Origin: Gnomoniopsis sp. IMI 355080
Lineage: Eukaryota > Ascomycota > Sordariomycetes > Diaporthales > Gnomoniaceae
DNA: 64,000 bases
Direction: 5' to 3'
Assembly: GCA_027946555.1 (NCBI GenBank)
Contig: JAPEVC010000070.1
Coordinates: 1-64,000, forward strand
Shown here: positions 22,545 through 35,260 of the stretch, piece after piece
How the letters are laid out: every line of letters begins with the position of its first letter
How positions within the stretch are numbered: the stretch's first letter is position 1
Translations under genes and position numbers: made by a program
Notes under the pieces: model-generated
Database searches by the model: none
What the model was told of the DNA's origin: nothing
Seen by the model: the letters and a program-made list of their open reading frames with translations, nothing else

Positions 22545-25500
22545 AGACCTTTCGACAACGGTGGCCTATGATGAACGAATAGACGAAAAGAACGCAAATC
22601 ATCGTGGCCTTTTCTTTCCTCTTGAATTGCTTTTGCTTGAAGAGTTATATAAGGTTGGTGGTTGCACGCGGAAAAGACATAGACGAGCAGAGAGTTGATC
22701 ACGCAGCATGTCGAGGCTTGAGTAGCGGCAAGTACTTGAATCAAAACCGTCCTCGATGCGCGCCAACATGATGGGATGGATGACCATGTCGCGCAATTTA
22801 CAAAAGCCGCAGTAGTCATAACAGCCGCTGAACTCGACGAACCATTCGTTCGAGTTCTTTGGTTAAATATGAGGGCTCTGCTGACCGTTAGATTGGAATA
22901 AGAATGCCCTAAAGAGTGTTAACTTTGTAAACGTTGTTTTGGAACTACGTATATTCAGGTCGTTGGCGAAGCTGGTGCGCGTATCACACGCATGCACGCT
23001 AGGTGTCTGATGTATGGCCCCACGTCTTAAACCGCATCTTTGGACTACCGAGTGTAATCAAACGATTTTGTCAATATGTATAGATCGGAGCATTGAGGTC
23101 GCTATCGGTGGGATGAGGCACAGGGGAAAAGTGCGTCGGTAGTAAGGCTTCGCGAACAACAATTTACTACACGGGTGCTTAAGTAGATGCCTTAGTGTCA
23201 ATGCTTTTGAAGGGCTTCTCCGTCCCCATGAATAGTTGCTATATAAAGCACATTCACTTCATAATGACTTACCGAACTCGGGCTGGAGAGCAACCCTGGC
23301 CTGTGCGATAAGTTGAATCTCTCGTATGGCACCCTACCTGATGGCCCCAAATAAGTTTGCAGTGACTGAACAGCCCTACGTATATAAATAATAAGAGCAG
23401 GTAGTGGAAGACACTGCATAATCTTTTGTGAGCCCCACTACTGCGTCAAATGACGACTTCTAGGTGAAGACGTGCTTCTGAAAGTGGATGTGAGAGGCCT
23501 GATCAGCTTCCGCCTTCTTCCGGTATAGTAACACTGGCTGGAACCTGTTTAGATGCCTGATCAAATAACGCATGTTCAGGACGCCAATGATGCAAATTTG
23601 TCTATCTCGACCTTACATGGGCAAATTGTGACCACAAATAATGTTTAGATTTCATATAGTGATGAGGCTCCTACGCAGAAGACATACACTGGTGCGAGAA
23701 CGCGTAAGTATTTCCGAGATGCGTGAGAAGTCTTGGGTTGGTTGGACAATATGTGAGACCGATCAGAAACAAGAACCGAGTTGAAAGTCCCATACCAAGA
23801 GTTTTTATGTCTTCCACTAGGAGGTGCGCGCCCGCCCTTTCTGGGGTAAATGGTACTGAACCAGAGAAGTTAGTCCTCCCGGATGGGGACCACACTCGGA
23901 TCGTCATTACGTACCCAGGTAGTGAGCCAAGCCTTTGGCTCCAGATTTGAAACCGAGGATAGCAAAGAAGGCGTCGCTGACCTGCCGAGTTCATGCCAAA
24001 AACACAAAGAAGTCGATTGTATCAAGTGACGCCGAAATTCCCCTTTGGCAGAGAGCGTCAACGATGAGCATGCTGCATGGCATGGACAACTGGCGGAAGG
24101 GCTCGTCTTTGCCTTCTCGCGTAGTCATTCACCAACCGATATTTCTCTAAAATCTGTCATCCGCACATAATACTAGGTAACCAGAAAGGGCAATCCGTCG
24201 GCTACTAGGTGCTGCGGGATGAATTTCGGCCCCCCCCGCCCCCACTTCAAAATAGGGCCACTAAAGACAACATCGACGGGGGTCCATGTGCTCATATTCG
24301 GCCGTCCGGACTTTTCAGCATTATCGGCTGGCGTCGTCCAAACATTTGACTGGATGAAGAAAATTCGGCCGGATCCGCAGCGCGAATTACGGAAAAAGCT
24401 CATAGAGCTACTGTTAAAGTGGTTTGCATGTACGGAAATAGTGAAACGTAGACCCACCTACTAGAAACTGGCTACAGTGAGGCTCAACTGTCACTTGCGG
24501 GAGCCAAGCCCAATTCGGGTTGCTGGTGGTATTATTACCTGCAGGCTACCCATGTCGAGTAGGGGGACCATGATACTTCGCCTGTCTTGCTACGCGACAG
24601 GCACGTACGATTTCTTCCTGACCTTAAACATACCTAACATAGTACTTGATGCAGTTGATAGCTTCTGCGCTTCCGCGTTACGGTAAGCGTGAGTGTAGCC
24701 CACCCGCAAGCCTTTCCTGATAAAATTGGAACGCACAGCATTTGAGTGTCGGCGCATAAGACTATTTGTGCTGTACCTAAGTTGATAATGCTGACGCTTC
24801 ATAAATAATGAACGGAAAATATGTAGATTGGGTTTCGTGATCTTCCAGGATCGCAGCTTGCCCTAGCATGATCTACAAATGAGTCGATCTTCTATGATGT
24901 GCCGTCCGCATCCCTCCCCGGAACGTATATAGTGTGGCTGATGATCTCCAAAACGATATACCATACTCAAGCCAAGGCAAATCTACGGTAGAGTCTTCTT
25001 CCTTGCCAGGCTCAAGACTGTCTCCGTCAGGTAGCATCCAGTGGCAAACAGGCTAGACTGGACTGGGCATTCCGAGGAATGGCCAGGCGAGAAGGAAAAA
25101 TTAATCTTTTGAGACAAACATTCGTCTCGTCTCTATTTTTCACCCCGACTATCAAGCCACCATGGAACATCAGCAGGAGATGTGAGCTTATGATCCCTAC
25201 AATCAAGATGAATGCCTTGGTGGGAACGTTTCCAGATGGACCCACAAAAAAAGCTCCTGGGTACAGGTAAGCCCTGCAATGCCTGAATTGCTCAGCGCTT
25301 GACCCTGAACACACTGTTTCGACATCTGCGCATGCCGCCAAAGAGCGTCATAGGGTGCGGCGCTGCGAGACGAGCGAATCATAGACCGCGGGCTCCGTTC
25401 GCTTGACTCGTGGAATTCCTCTACGAACGCCGCCCGCATGAGGTGAACGCCGCGCTTGGTAGCGAATAGTCACGGCAACCCAGCGGTGTTGGCCCCTAGA

Positions 25501-26012
25501 GCCCCCTGCCCACAGGGTAAGGCTCCCTGCATATGGGCATTTTGCCAGGCTCACATCCTGCTCAGTTGTGTCAAAAAACCAGCACCAAACACCCAGCCTT
25601 ACACCCTCACACTAGCCTCTCCACCACTCTGCGACGACTTCTGTTCGAAGGCGCACAATAGACGATGTTTGTAGACAGCCTCCTTGACGAAACGCCCGCG
25701 GCAGCGTGGCTGGGCTCAGCCTCTGGTACTAGCATGGCTTCCATTCTTTTGCAGGGACCATCTGTCACAGCAAACGCTCACGGATTCGTCTCGTGATATA
25801 TAGAGTGAGCTGATCGTCCGTCTTGGCTGTCCCTCCTACTTACTCTCATCATCAGCCAGTTTTCCTGTTCTAACTATCATTCAAAGATCTTGAAGATCTC
25901 CAGTTCGCCTTCTTCGCTTCCATTCACTTCTCCTCAGGCCGGTCCTTCTCGTTCATTTGGAGTTTTCGTGATAATACTTGCTTCTCTTCGTCTTCACTTT
26001 TCTACTATCAAA
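22545..26012. other. 3.5-kb gene-free region
   Basis: I searched both strands for spliced or single-exon genes, RNA genes and repeats and found nothing supportable. Short ORFs at 23671-23994 (-), 24173-24464 (both strands) and 25027-25439 (-) lack recognisable motifs. The final 200 bp before the Egh16-like gene is CT-rich with a TATATA at about 25797, a plausible promoter and leader. Confidence 0.5.
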
Positions 26013-27032
26013 ATGGTTTCCATGAGACTCCTGTCCCTGGCCGCTCTGGCCTCGCTGGCTCACGGCCACTCCCAGATTCTCAACGCCGTCGGCATTGCTG
26101 GATCACCTAACAGTGTTGGTTTCCAAGGTAAGAAACAAATTATTCTACGGCTGTCTTTGCGCGCTTCCAGTCGCTAACAAAGGGGGACAGTCGACGACCT
26201 TGCAAGAAACTGCACCAGCATCAGCCCTTGCCAGCAGGATGCCACCCTGATCCGTGACGCCGAAATCAACGCCAACGTAGCCAACGAGTGCGGCCGGACA
26301 GAAATCAGCGGCAACATCGATGTCGGCGAGAACACCGAGAACGCTCTGGCTGCCGGGCAAATCACTCAAGTCAAGGCTGGCACAGCCATGACAGTTACCA
26401 TTCACCAGGTCAACGCTGACGGTGCCGGCCCTTACACCTGCGACATGGACCCTACCGGCAACAGCTTGGGTGCTACCGGCCAGACGCCTCTGACTGTCAC
26501 CAACAACGTCCCCGGTGCCAACGGCTTCTCCCAGGCCAAGACCCAGGATTTCAACATGACCGTCACAATGCCCGCCACTCTGAACTGCACCGGCGGATCC
26601 ACCGGCAACATCTGCACCGTCCGTTGCCGCAACAACGCTCTCGCCGGTCCCTTTGGTGGCTGCTTCCCTGTCCAGCAGATTGACACCAACGCCAAGACCA
26701 ACGTTGCCTCCGAAATCACCACGTCCGCCTCGAAGGCTGCCATTGAGGAGCAAGTCCAGTTTGACCAGAAAGACTTGCCTGCTGCCATTGCTGCCAACCA
26801 GAATGCCGGAACCCCGGAGCAGCTTGCCGCCGCTGCCAAGGTCGCTGACACAGTTCAGCCTTCCATCGTCAGCAAGGCTCAGGTTGTGCAGACGCCAGCA
26901 GCCGATGCTGCCAATGTCAACGCCGCGGCTACACCTACCGGCGCCGCAACCACGAACAACAACGGCAATGCCAACGCCAACGGCAACGCTAACGGCAACG
27001 GCAAGAAGAACAAGAACAAGGGCAACAACTAA
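26013..27032 (+). CDS. Egh16/MAS1-family secreted protein (appressorium-associated family)
   Basis: Exon 1 is 26013-26127 and exon 2 is 26191-27032, with a 63-bp intron (GTAAGA...GACAG); 318 aa. The signal peptide MVSMRLLSLAALASLAHG is followed by HSQILNAVGIAGSPNSVGF, then a Cys-containing beta-rich body (NCTSISPCQQDATLI, NECGRTEISGNIDVGENTENAL, GPYTCDMDPTGN, CTVRCRNNALAGPFGGCFPVQQ). This layout is that of the gEgh16/MAS1/MAS3 proteins, known from powdery mildew and Magnaporthe infection structures. The C-terminus is an Ala/Gln-rich region and then a low-complexity Asn/Gly/Lys tail. Predicted to be secreted; molecular function is not established for the family. The Asn/Gly tail is probably disordered and variable between species. 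Codon use is strongly C-ending, suggesting high expression. Confidence 0.85.
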
Positions 27033-29046
27033 GATGGTGAAGCACTTGTAGATCAAGATTCATAATTTCCATGCTCATATTGTCTGGTGGTCGGGTTAGA
27101 GAGGGAGGATGAATGGTTTTGTTTATTAGCGTTGTGATCTATACCTAAGTATGCTCTATACGAATTTCAGTATTCTCTATTTGTTTTTTAGGAAATTTGG
27201 CCGTGATCGTGGTCATGAATTGCAGAGGATATTGATGGACTTACTGCCGTTGGTTGAACACTGAGACAATGTCTAAGCATCATGCCAAGCACTCTCACAG
27301 TCGAAGGAATTCGGTCTCGTTACTCGGCAGTGTCTCAGTATAGCAAGCCTTACGAAGACCCACATCTGCGTCCAAGCCGCTTGCGGGCAGGCTTGCGCCA
27401 ACGGCTGTTCGTCGGCGCCAGGGGTTTCACATCCGTAGCAGACTCCAGGCATTGGCCCACATCTCTATTTCCATACATGCATCTTTCACATTGGCGGTGC
27501 AGCAGAGGGCAATGTGCTTAAAGCGTTGCAATTCTTCGGGTGGTAGTTTTCTTTGCTACGAAGTGACGCATGCGAGTGGAACTCTGGACTTTAACGCCGC
27601 CCACAAAACAAGGGCATATGCTTACTCTCAGCGCCTTTTCGAGACTGCTGCACGGCCGCGTGGGATCCAGCTTGTATCAGCATTGAACGCTGCTGGTATG
27701 GTCTTTCTGTCCGTCGGATTGAGTGCATGATTCGAGAGGCTAACAACCGCCCTTTGTCCTACTCCCAGTTGAGCCATGTAAAATCTAGGAGGGCCGATGG
27801 ACCTTTGAGCGGGATGCTGTACGCATTTCGATCCCAGATGCAGGCATGAAGACATGCACTCACGTAGTCTGGAAGAGTCTAGCGCCATGGCGAGAGAACA
27901 GGAGCTGTCCCACTAGGTGTAAGTGCGCTTCGTGTAACAAGATTGTCTTTTGACTGTTCTTATACATGCGTCAACTTTCAAGGTTTGCGGAACAAGTTGC
28001 CGCATGCCTCTCTCGACCGATGGATCTCGTTGATGCGTCCTATCGCTGGGAATCCTGTCTACCATCATAAAAGACTTGCGTTGAGCCAGGGGATGCAGGC
28101 CTTGTGTCAGTTTACCTGACCGACCGACTCTACTTACAGAGGCGAGCAATAATTCCGTGGGCTTATTAGGCCCCAAGCTTGGCACCGCCATAGACGTTGT
28201 ACTTGCTGTTGGGTCGGTCTTTACACGACACTGGTCGTCTTGAGCTCCATCCCAAACCGGACGCTCCGGCTCGATCTTGAGAACTTCTCGGATCTTAACA
28301 ATGGATCAAAATGCAATGCTAAATAAGAAGCATCAAGCCGTGCTCTATGCCTCCAGACTGCAGGTGATAGCACAGTGCGGTCCTGGGGAATGTGAGATAC
28401 AGCTTTGAGATAGAATAAGCGCGAGGGCGCGGGAGAAAAAAAAAAGGGCAAGTTCAGAGGCCCAACCGAGTCGCCCAGATATCGGTGCATGTGTCGCCAC
28501 GTTGCGGTGCTGACGTGAAGTGACCTGGGACTCATGGCCGCCTCTTTTATGACATGATTCTTCCAAGAACTGATATCGGCAAATTCGGAGAGGAAGAAGT
28601 GTATCACTTGATCATTAGCAGCGGCGAGACGCTCAATTGTTGATTTCGCGTATATGTTGTACTCACAACCTCGGGCGCAGACACGTTGCCTACCCAAGTA
28701 CATACCTAAGTACGCAAGATACCTAGGGGTCCTAGGCGGCTAGGCGGGTGGGTGAAGTTGACCCTCAAGGAGCTTGGGCCACCTTCTGTGCCAGGCCCTG
28801 AACGCGGGCGCGACCGAAGACGCGCCTTCCCGAACAAGGGACCGCGTTGTTTCCACTTTACCCAACTTATGGCATAGCATCAACAAGTTGACTTCCTCAC
28901 AACTTTGCCTGTTTCAATACCTCCACCTGCAGTTCAAGCTCACGTACTGTGTCTTTCTGGTGACTTCGTTCTTGATTTTGAATTGGCGCATGTTTTGTGT
29001 CTTTAGCTTCATGTCTTTGTAGCCAATTGATTCGATCTCTGCGAAA
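27033..29046. other. 2-kb gene-free spacer
   Basis: A cluster of TACCTAAGTA / CCTAGG elements lies at 28700-28745. A 160-codon ORF at 28221-28703 (-) has no recognisable features. Otherwise nothing is supported. The last 250 bp is the MSH6 promoter. Confidence 0.5.
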
Positions 29047-32000
29047 ATGGTCGAGAAATCGAGTGCTCCCGCCCGGACTCCGGCGAGGACGCCTTCGACG
29101 GCCAAAAAGAGCAATAATTCGATGCTCTCGTCGACTGGAAAGCAGCAAAGCATCCTGGGCTTCTTCTCCAAGTCGGCAACCCAGTCTAGCAGCAATGCTT
29201 CCACTCCAGCCTCCAAAACTACCCCGTCTGCCATCATCAAGGAGAGCAAGCCGTCGCCATCGTCCTGCTTGAAGGAGACCACCACGAAGTCCAATTCTCT
29301 ATCCTTTGCGAAGCGGCCCACGGCTCTTACTCCTGTCCCTAGCAGTGATGCGGTCGAGCCCCTCAGCTCTCAGGAGAACAAGGATGCTACGCGCCTGGAC
29401 TCCAAGCTGTCCAGCGATTCTCTACCCTCCCCAGGGTCGTCCGTCGACGACAAGGCGGCCGTGGATGTGAAGCCGCTCACAGAGAGCAGTCCCTCTAGAA
29501 AGGTAAGAGGCCTTCCAAAATGACCCTTGGATTTTCAACAAATTGACACGGATTTGACAGGCCAAGAAGACCGTCAACTACGCTGAATCGTCCGACGACG
29601 ACGACGAAGACGTGATTATGCCGCGTAAGGCGCGTCAGGCACGCACTAAGAATCGTTCACGCTCCACAGTGGTCAAGGATGACGACGACGAAGACGAGTA
29701 CGAAGGAGGTGACGACCTTGTTGCGGAAGACTTCGATGGTTTGTGGTTCTGTGACTACTATAGGCAACGAATCTCGCTAACACTACAAGTCAGATGACAT
29801 GGATGATTTCGTCGTGTCTGATGAGTCTGATGCGCCTTCCAAATCCAAGAAGAGGAAGAGATCCACAGCGACGTCTGCTCCTCGAAAACGGCCCTCTACA
29901 TCAGCTTCATCCTTCACTGCTCGAAAAGAAGAGTCTGATGAGGACACGGACATGTTGGATATTGTGCCCTCCACCTCAACAGCCCAGCAGTGGCGTTTTG
30001 ATCCCAACAATATCGAGTCGGGAAACGACCGTCGCGTCCATACCTCCAAGCCAAAGGCTTCATCCAAGGTCAAGCAGAGAGCCTGCGACAAGGAATCTAC
30101 AGAGCGACATCGCTGGCTGGCAGAACCCAGGGATGGGAACCGAAATCCTCCTGGTCATCCAGACTTTGATCCCTCTACTCTTTATGTTCCTGCAACTCAG
30201 AAATTCACCGCTTTCGAGCAGCAGTACTGGGACATCAAGAAGAATCTCTGGGACACAGTGGTCTTTTTCAAGAAGGGCAAATTCTACGAACTGTACGAGA
30301 AGGATGCCACCATTGGCCACCAGCTATTCGATTTGAAGATGACCGACCGTGTCAACATGGCTATGGTCGGCGTCCCAGAGGGCTCTCTGGACATGTGGGT
30401 AAATCAATTCATCGCGAAGGGGTACAAAGTTGCCCGTGTCGATCAGATGGAGTCAGCACTTGGCAAAGAGATGCGTGAGCGAGATGTCAAGGGTAAGAAA
30501 GACGAGAAGATCATCCGCCGTGAGTTAGCTTGCATTCTGACTGGAGGCACTCTCGTCGATGGAAGCATGCTTCAAGATGACATGGCCGTGTATTGCGCAG
30601 CCATCAAAGAGTCTATCATTGATGGCAAACCTTCCTTCGGAATCTCTTTCGTCGATGCTGCCACCGGTCAATTCTTTCTCTCTGAGTTTGAGGATGATGT
30701 CGACCTCACCAAATTCGAGACTTTTGTGGCCCAGATCTCGCCGCGAGAGCTCCTGCTCGAGAAATCACACATTTCGACAAAGGCCTTGCGCATTCTCAAG
30801 AACAATACGACTCCAACTACTATTTGCAACTATCTCAAGTCCAACAGCGAGTTTTGGGGCTCCGACCAGACCCGTCGTGAGCTGGACTGCAACGGCTACT
30901 TTGTGCCGGAGGGAGGACAGGAAGAGGTGTTGCCTGAGATTCTCGAAGAGGCCAGGAATAAGAATCTTCTCATGTCTTCGCTCGGTGCTCTGATGCACTA
31001 CTTACGAGTTCTGAAGCTGGAGCGGAGTTTGCTATCTCAACGGAACTTCAGCTGGTATAATCCCATTCACAGGAATGGTACCCTCATCCTTGATGGCCAG
31101 ACACTCATCAACCTGGAGATCTTCTCCAACACGGTGAACGGGGGCTCCGAGGGCACATTATTCAGCCTGCTCAATCGGTGCGTCACGCCATTTGGAAAGC
31201 GGTTGTTTCGACAGTGGCTCTGCCACCCTTTGTGCAACATCAGTAAGATCAATCAGCGATTGGACGCGGTAGACTTGTTGAACCGCGACCCTAAGGTACG
31301 AGAGCAATTCGCGTCTGAGTTGACCAAGATGCCGGACCTCGAACGGCTCATTTCTCGGATCCACGCGGGCGCGTGCAAGCCAGAAGATTTCGTCAGGGTG
31401 TTGGATGGATTCGAGCAGATCGACTACACTATGACTCTAATGAGCTCTTTTGGGCAAGGCAACAGCCTGATCGACAAGCTTGTCGCCTCCATGCCCAATT
31501 TGCAAGAACCTCTTGACTTCTGGAAGACTGCTTTCGACAGGAAGAAGGCCAGAGAAGACAAGCTTCTGATTCCGGAACGCGGAATCGAAGAAGACTTTGA
31601 CACCAGCGTCGACAACATCCAGGATATCAAGAACAACCTAGATGCTCTCCTCGATGACCAAATGGACGCTTTAAAGTGCAGAAAAATCAAATACACTAAT
31701 GTTGGGAAGGAAGTGTACCAGATTGAAGTTCCAAAGACCGTCAAGGTTCCCAAGGACTGGCGCCAGATGTCAGCTACTGCGTCAGTCAAGCGCTATTACT
31801 TCCGACAGCTCGAGGAGCTCGTGCGCGAGCTACAAGAGGCAGAGGAGACCCACTCGCAGATTGTGAAGGATGTCGCCTCCAGCTTCTTCAAACGCTTCGA
31901 CACGGACAATGAGACTTGGCTACAGGCCATCAGGGTTGTCTCTCAGCTGGACTGTCTTATTAGCTTGGCGAAGTCGTCCCTTGCTCTTGGTCAACCGAGT

Positions 32001-32929
32001 TGTCGTCCTGTCTTTGTCGACGAAGAGCGAAGTACCGTGAAATTTGAAGAGCTGCGCCACCCGTGCATGTTGAATAGTGTCGACGACTTCATTCCCAATG
32101 ATATCAAGCTTGGAGGCGACGATTCGAAAATCAATTTGTTGACTGGTGCCAATGCGGCTGGAAAGTCAACAGTGTTGCGCATGGTAAGGTTCCCTCCAAA
32201 TTCTTGTGAAGACATCTGTTATTGACACTGTTGCAGTCTTGTGTTGCTGTCATCATGGCCCAGATCGGCTGCTATGTTCCCGCCGTCTCTGCCCGCCTGA
32301 CACCCGTTGATCGCATCATGTCTCGGCTTGGTGCCAATGACAACATTTTTGCCGCACAGTCCACCTTTTTTGTCGAGCTGTCCGAGACCAAGAAAATCCT
32401 GTCAGAGGCAACACCCCGCTCCTTGGTCATTCTTGACGAACTTGGCCGAGGCACGTCCTCTTACGACGGCGTTGCTGTCGCACAAGCCGTGTTGCACCAC
32501 GTTGCCACTCACATTGGCTGTGTCGGGTTCTTCGCGACACATTATCACAGCCTGGCCACCGAATTTGAGAATCACCCAGAAATCGCTCCCCGGCGTATGC
32601 AAATCCACGTCGACGACGCCAACCGACGCGTCACATTTCTGTACAAACTCGAAGAAGGTGTGGCTGAAGGCTCATTCGGTATGCACTGCGCAGCCATGTG
32701 TGGCATCTCGGACAAGGTTATTGAACGTGCCGAGGTCGCGGCCAAGGAATGGGAGCATACATCTCGCCTCAAGGACAGTCTCGAGAAGGCCAAAACGGGT
32801 TGCTACATCCCTCTAGGCATCCTCAGTGATGTCTCGAGTTTGCTCAGGGGACGAAAAGATGAGGAGGGTAACGCCGAGATAGGTGAAAGTGGTGTTGAGG
32901 TCTTACTGAGAGCTATCGAGGCTTTGTGA
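29047..32929 (+). CDS. MSH6: DNA mismatch repair protein MSH6
   Basis: Four exons: 29047-29502, 29561-29738, 29794-32183 and 32237-32929, giving 1238 aa. The N-terminus carries a PCNA-binding PIP box, QQSILGFF (about residues 33-40), then a disordered Ser/Lys- and Asp/Glu-rich region with acidic patches. The mismatch-recognition domain shows KGKFYELYEKDA, whose Phe-x-Glu pair wedges into mispairs in MutS/Msh6. The ATPase has Walker A TGANAAGKST (split from the rest by the last intron) and LVILDELGRGTSSYDG, then FATHYHSLATEF and a C-terminal helix-turn-helix. With Msh2 it forms MutS-alpha in the nucleus, recognising base mismatches and small loops. The intron joins RM / SCVAVIMAQIGCYVP and EDFD / DMDDF keep frame and conservation. 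No defects are seen. Confidence 0.96.
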
Positions 32930-34268
32930 GGAGCCTGTGGCGACTCAGCATAAGCGAGACTTTGTGTTGGCAGAGAAATAAGTGTGCTAAAAACTTGTTG
33001 TTGGTGTTTGGGAGCTCGCTTTCTATTCGATATATGTGTGGCAAGATCACAACATGGCTGACGGACATTCTATGTATGTATATATAGCTGGCATTGATGT
33101 AGCTTCTTTTATACAATACTAACAGATCCAATGAAGGGGGTTTGAGCTCCCGCGTGCCCGTGTCCAAGTCAGGCAGTGGTCTTGTGTACAGTGGCCCGGG
33201 GGTGGTCCGCGTCAAAGTCAGGCTACTGAGGCTTTCGAGGCGTGAATTGCTGCAAGACGTCCACGTTGGCGACCCCTTGACGAAAGTGTGTGGTCCTGTC
33301 TGACCAATGGAAGTCTTGTTCGGAAAAGACGGCTGGCCAGGGACGTGGCTTTGGGGCAATCTCAGCAGCAGGCCGAGGCGATGCGAATACAACCTTGATG
33401 CACAGAGCGGTCGATTACAATGGGAGTCAAGGGCAATATTTGAATAGAGAGTCAGGGAGGTGATGGCGGAAGGTGAGCCGGTTGCCGAGATGGGCGACTC
33501 CCGAGCAGCTACTATGTCTCGTGTCATTCAAGATATCCACAAGGCAGATACACGTTTCTTATATCCGAGACGCATACGGCCATACTATGTAGGTATTCTG
33601 GTATGTAAGACGATTCTTGTGACTGCGCCTCCCTTGTCCAGCTGGCCAGCCCTTGGTGGTGGAGCATGTCAAAAGTTCAGAACCCCGGTTCACGTTATGG
33701 TGGGGCGCCGGAGAGCAAGCAGCCAATGGAATAACACGGTCGGCACACTAATGACGTACTACGCAGTGGAGGAACCAGGGTAGAGAAGTCACGTACAGTC
33801 ATGGGAAAAAGGATTGGATGAGGTCACACGGGACGTATAGAATTGCAGCTCTTATTACTCTTTGAGCCAAGGTGAAATCAGGGCCGACGACTCACAATGA
33901 CACAACGCAGAGCATGTTGCTTCGGAACAACGACACGGACAGGAAGCGATTGGGTCTTGACCTACCTATACCTAGGTACTGAGAGAAGGAACCTTCCTGT
34001 GGCACGGCATCTGTACCGGCACACCACACCACGTCATGTGGCTTTAAGCCTTTGAGGTCCAGACCCACTGGAGCTTTTGCTTTCTTATATGTGCCCAACC
34101 TCCCCCGAGCTTGCAACTTTATAGGAAGTATTACTACATATATTTTCAACCACCGCCACAAGCATACTCTCACAGGCGTCTTGTCCCTTGGCATCAAGGC
34201 TTCGACTCTTCTTACTTGTCTTCCATACCTAGCCGCCCATCTTCAACGGACTCACCAACTCTCTCAAC
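32930..34268. other. spacer between MSH6 and MARVEL gene
   Basis: About 1.3 kb, with a palindrome TACCTAGGTA at 33969-33978. A 204-codon minus-strand ORF at 32913-33527 overlaps the MSH6 end and looks random. The 120 bp before 34269 is CT-rich leader. Confidence 0.55.
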
Positions 34269-34829
34269 ATGGCTCTCGGCTTCGTTGGTATTGCCCACAT
34301 TGTGGCTGCTGTCTTCTCCATCATCGAGCTTGGCTTGACCGCATATCTTGTCAGCGTGTACGATGGATACTACTACGGCGGATATTACGGTGGTGCAAGC
34401 CCCGACCGCACCAATTTCATGCTCTTCAACGCCATCTGGTCCCTGCTTGTTCTCGCATACGTCGGCCTGACCCCGCTTTACATGACCAACCTCTTCCATA
34501 AGCTGGCAGCACTCACTCTCGAGGCCATCACCATGATCTTCTGGTTCGCCGGCTCCATCGCTTTGGCTGTCATGATCGGCGCCCCTCGATGCGGTGGCAA
34601 CACCTTCTGCGGGTCCTACGAGGCTGCTATCGCCTTTGGATTCTTCCTATGGTGAGTCTCCCCGGGGCGAAATATTGAGCATGGAAACAAGAACTCCGAT
34701 ACTGACATGACTTGCAGGGCTCTGTTTACCTTCCTTGTTGTGCTCGATGCCATTGAGGCGATGCGGTCGAGACGCTCGAACTCTGCCCCCAACGGGCACC
34801 ACCACACCAAGCCTTACGCTGGTGCTTAA
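34269..34829 (+). CDS. MARVEL-domain four-helix membrane protein
   Basis: Exon 1 is 34269-34651 and exon 2 is 34718-34829, with a 66-bp intron (GTGAGT...TTGCAG); 164 aa. Four hydrophobic segments are visible: MALGFVGIAHIVAAVFSIIE, FMLFNAIWSLLVLAYVGLTP, LAALTLEAITMIFWFAGSIA, and one across the splice joining AFGFFLW to ALFTFLVVLDAIEA. A YYYGGYYGG loop and a short His-rich cytosolic tail (NGHHHTKPYAGA) are also present. This matches fungal MARVEL proteins related to Nce102, which organise plasma-membrane domains such as eisosomes/MCC. The exact role here is unknown. The splice falls inside the last helix and is supported by frame and hydrophobicity. Confidence 0.85.
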
Positions 34830-35260
34830 TCACCTGCAATAAACAAGCGTAATGGGATACGAATTACTCGACACGACGTAATCTACTCTATGATTCTGAC
34901 CTTTGGACAAGGATGTCATGCTAGTCAGAATGGAGTTTTGGGTTGGAGTACATCAATTTGGGAGATCGGTCTGATTTCCTTACACAGCGTCTTGAGATAC
35001 CACAAACAGTTTCATTTCTATCGTTTTAAATGGACCCTATGGACCCATTGTACTACCAGTACTGATTGGTTTAGAAAGGGTGTATTTTGCCATTGTGTAT
35101 CGTAGACAGATACACCAATTTATAAGCTGAAACAACTTTAAAATTTGAGAATTGTGCGCCACAAAATCTCCAGGTGGGATCGTGTGTCCCTAGACGATCT
35201 GTGCTGCACCATGTCCCTCTACTAACCTATGAGATGTCTTTCAAATTGTGGCCAAAAACC
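34830..35260. other. spacer
   Basis: AT-leaning 3' flank. No gene is seen. Confidence 0.5.

Noticed and set aside
22545..26012. Hidden transposon in the empty region
   Set aside because: No terminal repeats, transposase or reverse-transcriptase motifs found by eye, and no strong RIP bias.
28221..28703. Minus-strand 160-aa ORF
   Set aside because: No recognisable motif or splice context; composition not protein-like.
32913..33527. Minus-strand 204-aa ORF beyond MSH6
   Set aside because: No domain, random composition, overlaps the MSH6 end and 3' flank.
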